A DNA stretch of 7,996 nucleotides from HyVt-337 sp964428895. GTDB taxonomy: Bacteria; Planctomycetota; Phycisphaerae; SM23-33. Position numbers and translations under genes: made by a program. Location: positions 1 to 7,996 of the forward strand of contig CAYRZU010000102.1 in assembly GCA_964428895.1 (NCBI GenBank). The letters are read 5' to 3'. The notes beneath the pieces were generated by a model that saw nothing but the letters and a program-made list of their open reading frames with translations, ran no database searches and had not been told where the DNA came from. Shown in pieces: positions 1 to 5,487 of the stretch (position 1 is its first letter; each line of letters starts with the position of its first letter).

Positions 1-171
1 CGGCCCGCGGTGATAGCACGACCCGATCATCTGATGGACCTCGAAGATCGCCTTCCAGTCCGCACGGCCGAGGACTCGATCGGCGAACCGGCAGTGAATC
101 AACGGCGCTACGGGGACGACGTCGGGCTGTCCGCCTGCAACGGCCGCTAGGAACGCTTCCTTCTTGGTCAT
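1..171 (-). CDS. Uroporphyrinogen decarboxylase (URO-D) family protein, N-terminal part
   Basis: The first 57 codons of a minus-strand gene that leaves the window at base 1. It begins MTKKEAFLAAVAGGQPDVVP and continues with an RFADRVLG stretch and an FEVHQMIGS stretch. The short helix followed by a G-x-x-P-D-x-V-P-V turn (residues 13-21) is the usual opening of the URO-D superfamily, which includes HemE and the corrinoid or coenzyme-M methyltransferases MtaA/MtbA. The start is supported by a Shine-Dalgarno AAAGGA (read on the minus strand, 182 to 177) five bases before the ATG. The gene lies 109 bases downstream of the GH95-like gene on the same strand, so the two may be co-transcribed. True HemE is unlikely because its conserved N-terminal arginine motif is not visible. 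Planctomycetes and related bacteria often carry many URO-D paralogues of unknown substrate. The family call is reasonably firm; the substrate is unknown. Confidence 0.72.
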   Translation of the reverse strand, partial: MTKKEAFLAAVAGGQPDVVPVAPLIHCRFADRVLGRADWKAIFEVHQMIGSCYHRGP

Positions 172-196
172 GACAATCCTTTCGATGCTTGCAGCT

Positions 197-271
197 CCAG
201 GGCGGTGGATTTCCCAATCCACCATCCCGCCGAAACGTCGGCGCGGCGGATTAGGAAATCCGCCGCGCTGG
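197..271. repeat. Inverted pair of REP/REPIN-like palindromic units
   Basis: There are two hairpins in the gap between the URO-D and GH95-like genes. Unit A has an 8-bp perfect stem (204-211 with 216-223) and loop TCCC. Unit B has a 12-bp perfect stem (241-252 with 257-268) and loop AGGA. Read in opposite orientations, the units are copies of each other: GGYGGATTTCCYAATCCRCC fits A on the plus strand and B on the minus strand, differing at 3 of 20 positions. Two of those differences form one compensatory stem pair (T-A against C-G). Similarity continues seven bases outward (CCAGSGC), giving 23 of 27 matches over 197-223 against 271-245. Because the units are inverted, A can also pair with B as one long hairpin. 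There is no T-run, so a simple intrinsic terminator is less likely, though the structure could protect or attenuate the GH95-to-URO-D transcript. Confidence 0.75.
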
Positions 272-280
272 GTATCTCGC

Positions 281-2698
281 TTACGCTGGCTGAACTTCGT
301 AACTGCCGCCGGGAACGGTGTCGAAGCAGATGACGTTGTCGTCTTCCACGGTCGCCTCGACGGGCTTGCCGTCGGCGTCAACGACCTTGGCGTCGCCGCC
401 AAAGGGATTGACGAGACGACAGCGCTTGCCGGCTTCGGACTCGATGGCGACCGAACCCACGTGGCCGCCGGTCTGAGCGGCGCTGACCAGGAACGCGCCC
501 TCGGCGCGGAAGGTCTTGAAGGCGCAATCGGTCTGGCTGGGCCAGGCCGGGAACACGCGGAGCGAGCCGTCCCAGCTTTGTAGCATCATTTCGATCAGGG
601 GCAGGATCATGCCCGTGCCTTCGACGTACAGGCCGCAGTAGCCCATGTCGTCGATACCCATGCCGCGACAGGTGCCGTTGCGCAGCAGCTCGCGGCGGAT
701 CACCTCACGAATGCCGTCTATGGCCTCGTCGGGCTCGATCTTGCCGGCCCGGATGGCCGACGTCCAAGGCCGCGGCGACCCGCCCGTGCCGCCGGCCCAG
801 TTGCCGCTCAGCTGGCCGGTGGCCATCATCTTCAGCGTATGCTCGCCGATCCCGCCGTACATGAACTTGTCGAACTCGGGAAAGTTCAGGTCCTGGCGTG
901 CCAGCTCGGCCTCGCTGATGCCCGTTAAGTCCACGCCCGCCGGCGGAGCGAGGTTGGCCCGAATATCGTCCCACTGGGCCCGCAGGTCGTCATCGACACC
1001 GAGAATCTCCGCCGCCTGGGCCGCGAACTGCAGGCAGTTGCGGGCGTGGCGAATGACCTGAGGCTTATCGAGATAGGTCTCGACCTCACCGGTGAAGTGG
1101 CTCTCGCCTTGCGGGCTGGGGAACGCGTGGTAGAGGCCGTCGTCCCATTTCTGGAGGGTGTCGGTGTAGAACAGGGCCGCGTCGCGGATCACCGGGTAGG
1201 CTTCCTCGCGCAGGAACTCCTCATCCTGCGTGTATTGGAACCGCCACCACCAATAACTGGCGACCCAGCCGGTCATGTACATCATCCGGCAGATGCCGCC
1301 CGTGCCGTACGGATCCTCCACGTAGGGGAACGGATAACCCAGCAGGTGGATGAAGGTGCCGCGAGCGTTCCAATACTTCTTGGCGAAGATGCGCCCGGCC
1401 TCGACCAGGTGTTTCATGCCGACGAAGAACGAGTCGGCCATTCCCACGTGGTTGCTGGCCAGGTTACCCCAGAACGGTTGCTGGTAGTTGTAGTTGGTGT
1501 GATAGTCGCCGTGCCAAAGGGAGTAATCCTGCACGGTCGAGGGGAACGCCAGGCCGGGCGCCATCACGTCGGCCCGGAACGCGCAGCGGCGGGCGTGCAG
1601 AATGCCGTACCACATCTTCTCCAGCAACGGATCGGCGATCTCGACGGCCGACTTAGCCCAGAAGTCGGCGGCGTCGGCGTGGGTGTCTTCGCGCCATTGA
1701 CTCAGCATGCCGGGCAGATCCTCAGCCAGCATGCCCGTGATGCGATTGAGTTCGGCCTTGAGGCCGCCCTGGTCGGAGGCGGCCGGCACGGCAATGGCCA
1801 GCCACCCTTCAGGGACGTCCTCGCTCTTCTTGCGAAGGTGAATAACGCCATCGCCCTTGCTGAACGGGCCTTGGGGGTCGATATCCAGGCCGGTCACGTA
1901 CGGCACAAGGGCGTAGCTGTAGCCGTTGGGGAACTCGATGTCCGGGTGGAAGAGCTGCTCGATGGCCTGACGGCCTTCGATCTCCAGCACCGCCGGCGGC
2001 GGCAAGGGCGTGACCTTGGGCGACTGGATCGAGCCTTCCCACATCCAGTAGCCGGCCTTGATCTCGTATTCGCAGGCGAAGTCTTCAACGTCCGGGTCGG
2101 CCCAGCGACGCAGCACAAACCGCACCGGCGGCTGAGAGCGCGAACGGCTCTCTTCGGTGAGGTTCAGCACTTCCCAGCGAACCACCAGCGCGTTGGTGTG
2201 CGGAGGGATGAAGCACAGGAAGCGATAGGTCAGGCCGGACTCCCAGGCGATGGTAATCTCGGCTTCGCCGGCCTCGATAGTAACCTTCTGGGTGAAGGTC
2301 TCGCCCAGTTGGTCGGCCGGCAGACGCGCGATCAGTTCGCCGACAGGTTTGGGGCACGGATACGGGCGGTTGCCGTAGCCCGGCGCGCCGCGGACCAGTT
2401 CCTGCATGCGCTTCTCGTCGGCCGGCTCGCCTTTGGTGGCGCGGGCTTTGGCGCGAGCGTCGGCGGTGTAGCGCTCGGAGACCCAGCCCTCGTCGCGAAT
2501 GCCGCGGACGAGTTCATCGATGTGGGCGGGCTCGGCGTCGTCGGACGTATCGTGCCGCCGGTCCCACACATCGTTCTTGCCGAACCGCCAAATGATGGTG
2601 TTGGCCTGCTGATAAATGCTGACCGACAGGTCACCGTTGCCCAGCAACAGCCCTTCTTCCGGCTCGAACACCATATGATCAATTTCAATCGTGTGCAT
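281..2698 (-). CDS. GH95-like (six-hairpin) glycoside hydrolase, probably intracellular
   Basis: A protein of about 805 residues that resembles family GH95 alpha-L-fucosidases and galactosidases along its whole length. Near the N-terminus, GLLLGNGDLS (about 16-25) matches the family's PLGNGRLG motif at the start of the beta-sandwich. The catalytic barrel contains TNYNYQQPFWG (about 401-411), equivalent to the N-I-N-x-x-M-N-Y-W motif whose two asparagines help activate water (here about N402 and N404). PSPQGES (about 527-533) matches the PSxSPEN motif with the general acid (about E532). The C-terminal part has VEGTGMILPLIEMMLQSWDG (about 692-711), matching IDGNFG-x-TAGIAEMLLQS, but with Glu where the family has Asp. 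No signal peptide is visible, so it probably acts in the cytoplasm. The frame stays open upstream to 2782. An AAAGG Shine-Dalgarno (2709 to 2705) sits 6 bases before the ATG at 2698 and 3 before the ATG at 2701, so either is possible. The substrate could be fucoside, galactoside or another sugar. Confidence 0.75.
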   Translation of the reverse strand: MHTIEIDHMVFEPEEGLLLGNGDLSVSIYQQANTIIWRFGKNDVWDRRHDTSDDAEPAHIDELVRGIRDEGWVSERYTADARAKARATKGEPADEKRMQELVRGAPGYGNRPYPCPKPVGELIARLPADQLGETFTQKVTIEAGEAEITIAWESGLTYRFLCFIPPHTNALVVRWEVLNLTEESRSRSQPPVRFVLRRWADPDVEDFACEYEIKAGYWMWEGSIQSPKVTPLPPPAVLEIEGRQAIEQLFHPDIEFPNGYSYALVPYVTGLDIDPQGPFSKGDGVIHLRKKSEDVPEGWLAIAVPAASDQGGLKAELNRITGMLAEDLPGMLSQWREDTHADAADFWAKSAVEIADPLLEKMWYGILHARRCAFRADVMAPGLAFPSTVQDYSLWHGDYHTNYNYQQPFWGNLASNHVGMADSFFVGMKHLVEAGRIFAKKYWNARGTFIHLLGYPFPYVEDPYGTGGICRMMYMTGWVASYWWWRFQYTQDEEFLREEAYPVIRDAALFYTDTLQKWDDGLYHAFPSPQGESHFTGEVETYLDKPQVIRHARNCLQFAAQAAEILGVDDDLRAQWDDIRANLAPPAGVDLTGISEAELARQDLNFPEFDKFMYGGIGEHTLKMMATGQLSGNWAGGTGGSPRPWTSAIRAGKIEPDEAIDGIREVIRRELLRNGTCRGMGIDDMGYCGLYVEGTGMILPLIEMMLQSWDGSLRVFPAWPSQTDCAFKTFRAEGAFLVSAAQTGGHVGSVAIESEAGKRCRLVNPFGGDAKVVDADGKPVEATVEDDNVICFDTVPGGSYEVQPA

Positions 2699-2711
2699 CA
2701 TGCGCCTTTCT

Positions 2712-2731
2712 TGGGCCAGACTGGGCCAGAC
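2712..2731. repeat. Perfect 10-bp tandem duplication in the GH95-like leader
   Basis: TGGGCCAGAC occurs twice head to tail (2712-2721 and 2722-2731), followed by the TG that would begin a third copy. It lies just upstream of the Shine-Dalgarno of the GH95-like gene, in its putative 5' leader. The spacing of one helical turn could suit a repeated protein-binding site, but a chance slippage duplication explains it equally well. Confidence 0.5.
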
Positions 2732-2754
2732 TGAAAACTCTCCAGGAAGCCGCA

Positions 2755-2782
2755 ACGATAAGCGACCGGGCCACAGAATCAA
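2755..2782 (-). promoter_or_regulatory. Candidate sigma-70-type promoter for the GH95-like gene
   Basis: On the minus strand, a TTGATT -35 element (2782 to 2777; 4 of 6 consensus bases) is separated by 16 bases from a TATCGT -10 element (2760 to 2755; 4 of 6). It would start transcription near 2748, leaving a leader of about 50 bases that contains the 10-bp tandem repeat and the Shine-Dalgarno. The match is moderate, and in GC-rich DNA such matches also arise by chance. Confidence 0.3.
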
Positions 2783-2798
2783 CCCCCTGGAACCGCAG

Positions 2799-2827
2799 TG
2801 GCCCGAGGGGACGGGCTCGTCTACAAT
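2799..2827 (+). promoter_or_regulatory. Candidate promoter for the HEAT-repeat lipoprotein gene
   Basis: TACAAT at 2822-2827 matches the -10 consensus at 5 of 6 positions and stands out in GC-rich surroundings. A weak -35 (TGGCCC, 2799-2804; 3 of 6) lies 17 bases upstream. The predicted transcription start, about 2834, falls almost on the first ATG of the downstream gene at 2836, which suggests a leaderless or nearly leaderless mRNA. No Shine-Dalgarno sequence is visible at that ATG, which fits. Confidence 0.42.
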
Positions 2828-2835
2828 AGAAATGA

Positions 2836-4650
2836 ATGACCAGACCAGGGATGACCATTCGGGGTAGATTTGTTGCGGCTGTTCTTGCCATCACCGCTCT
2901 AACGGGCGGATGTACGGCCGAGCAGTGGGAGGCCTACCTGGGACGCGCCGAAGCAACACACCAATTGAACCGGATTCGCCACGCCACCGACACCTTCGAC
3001 ATCGACTATGACGATATCGTCGCGCATCTGGTGATCGCGGGCGAGCCAGCCATCGACACCCTCATCGAAGCCCTCGAAGATCCCAACGTTGTGGTGCGAA
3101 CCTACGCGGCAGAAGCCCTGGGGATTATCGGCCCCAATGCTGCACGCGCAGCGCCCCATCTCGCCGCTGCCATGACCGAAGCGGCGACAATGCTAATAGC
3201 GGACACAGGAGCCGAAATCGATGACCCAGACACAACCCCGGGCCACCTTCACCTACGCGGGTACGGTGGCTGCCCCTTGCCGTTCCGCAACATCTGCTGT
3301 CAATGGGATGAACTCCTCCACATCGCGGCCAGAGCCCTAGGCCGCATGGGGCCGGCGGCAGGCGAAGCGACCCCTGATCTGATCCGAATGGTGAACCTGT
3401 TCGGGACAGACAAGTGGGAGGTCATCCAAGCATTGGGCGCCATGGGAGTTCATGGCGCCCCGGCCGTTCCCGTCTTCGCCGAAATGCTCGCGTCCAACAA
3501 GATGCATCACCGAGAAATGGCCGCCAAGGCGTTGGCCCAACTCGGCCCCGTCGCCGAACCGGCCATTCCCGCGCTGATCCAAGCCCATCTGGACGGTGAC
3601 GGCGAGGTCATTGACGACAACGCTCCCGAGTGCTCCGCTCCCTTTGTGCGCCAATGGACCGCGTACGCACTGGGCTGGATCGGGCCGGCGGCGGCACCTG
3701 CGCTAATCGAGCTCTTGGGCCACGACGACGCGGATGTCCGTGCCTGGGCGGCCGACGGGTGTCGCGTCATGGGTCCCAAGGCCAAGGACGCCGTGCCTGC
3801 GCTGCTGGCGGCTCTGAAATCGAACGATGCGGAGGAGGAAGAAAACAACGGCATGCTCGAGACCAACGTAATGAACGCATTGGGATCGATCGGGCCTGCG
3901 GCAGCCGAGGCAGCACCGGCATTCGTCCGGCTAGCTCGAGATGGGGTCTGGTACTGGGATCAGGCATGGCTTCTTGGCAGACTCGGACCGGCTGCCCGTG
4001 ATGCCGCCCCCTTCCTATTGGCCAACGCCAACGAGGAATATGAAGAACTCCACAGCGATTTCGGTGGCGGCGGCCTCCTGGACGAACCGCTGCTTGCGTT
4101 GATTCGGATCGGCAGGGCTGAGATGGCCGAGCCGATTCTCCGAGAGTGCCTGACATCGGAGGGCTTGGAGAAGCGCAGGTTTGCCTCCTACGTACTCGTT
4201 CGGGCTCGCACGGCCGTCGAACCGTTGGCGCCGCTTTGCCGGGATGGATTGGACGACCCGGACGAGGTGGTGCGCTTCCGCTGCGCCCTGGCGATGGCCT
4301 ATGTCAACGGAGTGACCGACGACACCTACCACCGTGTTCTTGAAGGCTTGTCCATTGACGACGAAGATGACCGCCACGCCGCCCTCGAACACCTGGGCGC
4401 CTTCACCTACTTGTCCGAGAAGATTGATGAAGCCACGCGGGATCGACTCATCACGGACATCGCCAAGCTCTCATTCGATCCGAAGTACCACCTCAACGGC
4501 AGGTCGGCACGGCTCCTGGGACGCATGGGCAGCAAGGCCAAGGCTGCCATTCCTATTCTCAGGCAAGCCTTGATCAACGAGCGCGCGCATCGCTCTTACA
4601 TCATTGAGGGGATTGTCAGCATCCAGCAAGATTGGTACCCGCCTCACTAA
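2836..4650 (+). CDS. HEAT-repeat lipoprotein
   Basis: A protein of 604 residues. A basic N-terminus and hydrophobic stretch (about 11-22) end in LTGGC with Cys26, which looks like a somewhat relaxed lipobox, so the mature protein is probably a membrane-anchored lipoprotein facing the periplasm. The rest is alpha-helical repeats with the HEAT/PBS-lyase signature ALGxxGPxAxxAxPxLxxLL, seen at about 93-113, 165-186, 199-218, 231-250, 277-294, 308-327, 347-367, 378-397 and 558-579, with more degenerate helices between 410 and 550. Such solenoids bind other proteins; no catalytic motif is visible. A non-repeat insertion at about 120-160 holds Cys146, Cys154 and Cys155. The alternative start at Met6 (2851) would also keep the signal sequence; neither start has a well-spaced Shine-Dalgarno. 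The gene is divergent from the GH95-like gene and 181 bases upstream of the NfeD gene. Its binding partner is unknown. Confidence 0.8.
   Translation: MTRPGMTIRGRFVAAVLAITALTGGCTAEQWEAYLGRAEATHQLNRIRHATDTFDIDYDDIVAHLVIAGEPAIDTLIEALEDPNVVVRTYAAEALGIIGPNAARAAPHLAAAMTEAATMLIADTGAEIDDPDTTPGHLHLRGYGGCPLPFRNICCQWDELLHIAARALGRMGPAAGEATPDLIRMVNLFGTDKWEVIQALGAMGVHGAPAVPVFAEMLASNKMHHREMAAKALAQLGPVAEPAIPALIQAHLDGDGEVIDDNAPECSAPFVRQWTAYALGWIGPAAAPALIELLGHDDADVRAWAADGCRVMGPKAKDAVPALLAALKSNDAEEEENNGMLETNVMNALGSIGPAAAEAAPAFVRLARDGVWYWDQAWLLGRLGPAARDAAPFLLANANEEYEELHSDFGGGGLLDEPLLALIRIGRAEMAEPILRECLTSEGLEKRRFASYVLVRARTAVEPLAPLCRDGLDDPDEVVRFRCALAMAYVNGVTDDTYHRVLEGLSIDDEDDRHAALEHLGAFTYLSEKIDEATRDRLITDIAKLSFDPKYHLNGRSARLLGRMGSKAKAAIPILRQALINERAHRSYIIEGIVSIQQDWYPPH
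3435..3460. repeat. Perfect 10-bp inverted repeat inside the HEAT gene
   Basis: GGGCGCCATG (3435-3444) and CATGGCGCCC (3451-3460) are perfect inverted copies around the 6-base loop GGAGTT. They lie wholly within coding sequence, in the LGAMGVHGAP stretch of a HEAT repeat. The inverted repeat is directly visible, but it may simply reflect Gly/Ala/Met/His codon choice. An in-gene mRNA hairpin is possible. Confidence 0.4.
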
Positions 4651-4734
4651 CCCCGGCCCGGCGAGAAATCCCCCGACGGGTGACAGAATTGTCCGAATAG
4701 ATCGACCGGGACCTGCGTCACTGATATGGAAGGT

Positions 4735-4750
4735 GGGCGAGTATTCGCCC
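4735..4750. other. Small perfect hairpin in the HEAT-NfeD gap
   Basis: GGGCGA (4735-4740), loop GTAT, then TCGCCC (4745-4750) form a 6-bp GC-rich stem. It has no following T-run, so evidence for a terminator is weak. Apart from this and the candidate promoter downstream, the 181-base gap between 4651 and 4831 holds nothing recognisable. Confidence 0.3.
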
Positions 4751-4757
4751 CGCCCCC

Positions 4758-4786
4758 TTGTGGCCGCGGATGGCCGCCGGTACATT
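4758..4786 (+). promoter_or_regulatory. Tentative promoter for the NfeD-flotillin operon
   Basis: TTGTGG (4758-4763) and TACATT (4781-4786) are 17 bases apart and resemble a weak sigma-70-type promoter, with 3 of 6 and 4 of 6 consensus matches. It would give a leader of about 40 bases before the NfeD start. The match is weak. Bacillus yuaF-floT is driven by the extracytoplasmic sigma factor SigW, so an alternative sigma factor with an unknown consensus could be used here instead. Confidence 0.25.
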
Positions 4787-4831
4787 TTGCAGAGCAACTC
4801 AACCGGTGGTCCTGCGAAAGGAGCATGAATC

Positions 4832-5464
4832 ATGAATGAGTGGTGGAATGGCTTAGACGCCCTCAACAAAGCGTTCTACATCGGCGCGGGTGTCTTCTCG
4901 CTACTGTTTCTCTGGCAGTTCATCTCCTCGCTGATCGGCATGGCCGGTGAAGGCGTGCATGTCGAGGTGGAAGCCGACGCCGATGTCGACATTGACGGCC
5001 TGGACCTGGACGAGGTCGAGGGCGGCGCTATCGAAGAGGCGGCCGAATCCGCCGCCGCGTTCAAGGTGCTCAGCCTGCGCGCCATCCTGGCATTCTTCAC
5101 GCTGTTCACGTGGGCCGGGGCGATGTACATGCAGGACGACACCTACGGAACGGCCTCGGCGCTGATCTACGCGGCCCTGTGGGGCCTGGGCGCGTGGCTG
5201 TTTGTGGCGGCCCTGGTCTACTACATCCGCAAACTTGCCGAGACCGGCACCCAGCGCGTCTCCACGTGCGTGGGTACGGTCGGCACGGTCTATTTGAATA
5301 TTCCCGCCAACGGGGCGGGCGAGGTGCGGGTCACCGTTAGCGGCGTGATCAGCCGCGTGGCGGCTCGGGGCGTCGGCGGCATGGCCATCGACGCCGGCAC
5401 CCCGGTTCGCGTCAAACGCACGCTCGGCCCGAACGCGGTCGAGGTCGAACTTGCTGATGAGTAA
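4832..5464 (+). CDS. NfeD/YuaF-like membrane protein
   Basis: A 210-residue membrane protein. Hydrophobic segments lie at about 15-36, 81-99 and 108-132. The C-terminal part (about 143-208, with VGTVGTVYLNIPANGAGEVRV then TPVRVKR and a VEVE end) has the repeating beta pattern of the NfeD OB-fold domain. NfeD proteins are the usual partners of SPFH/flotillin proteins, and the flotillin gene starts 23 bases downstream, so the two form one operon comparable to yuaF-floT. It probably helps organise or quality-control membrane domains; the serine-protease domain of long NfeD proteins is absent. The loop at 41-72 is very acidic (13 of 32 residues) and contains DVDIDG, an EF-hand-like DxDxDG motif. 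The positive charges after the third segment suggest the OB domain lies in the cytoplasm. The start is set by AAAGGAG (4817-4823), 8 bases upstream. Confidence 0.82.
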   Translation: MNEWWNGLDALNKAFYIGAGVFSLLFLWQFISSLIGMAGEGVHVEVEADADVDIDGLDLDEVEGGAIEEAAESAAAFKVLSLRAILAFFTLFTWAGAMYMQDDTYGTASALIYAALWGLGAWLFVAALVYYIRKLAETGTQRVSTCVGTVGTVYLNIPANGAGEVRVTVSGVISRVAARGVGGMAIDAGTPVRVKRTLGPNAVEVELADE

Positions 5465-5487
5465 GGGAACCACGAAGGGAGTGATTC

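Noticed and set aside
164..583. A 139-codon plus-strand open frame covering the gap and the GH95-like 3' end
   Set aside because: It runs through both palindromes and antisense to a recognised gene, with no family resemblance.
1046..2734. A 562-codon plus-strand open frame opposite the GH95-like gene
   Set aside because: Its product has no family-like motifs, and the minus-strand product matches GH95 throughout. High GC at third codon positions produces such antisense frames.
2699..2782. Upstream extension of the GH95-like gene to an ATG at 2782
   Set aside because: It shows neither a signal peptide nor a Shine-Dalgarno, it crosses the candidate promoter and the tandem repeat, and AAAGG lies just before the 2698/2701 starts.
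4761..4777. TGGCCGC repeated at a 10-base interval before the NfeD gene
   Set aside because: Only seven bases match in a GC-rich stretch, so chance is a sufficient explanation.
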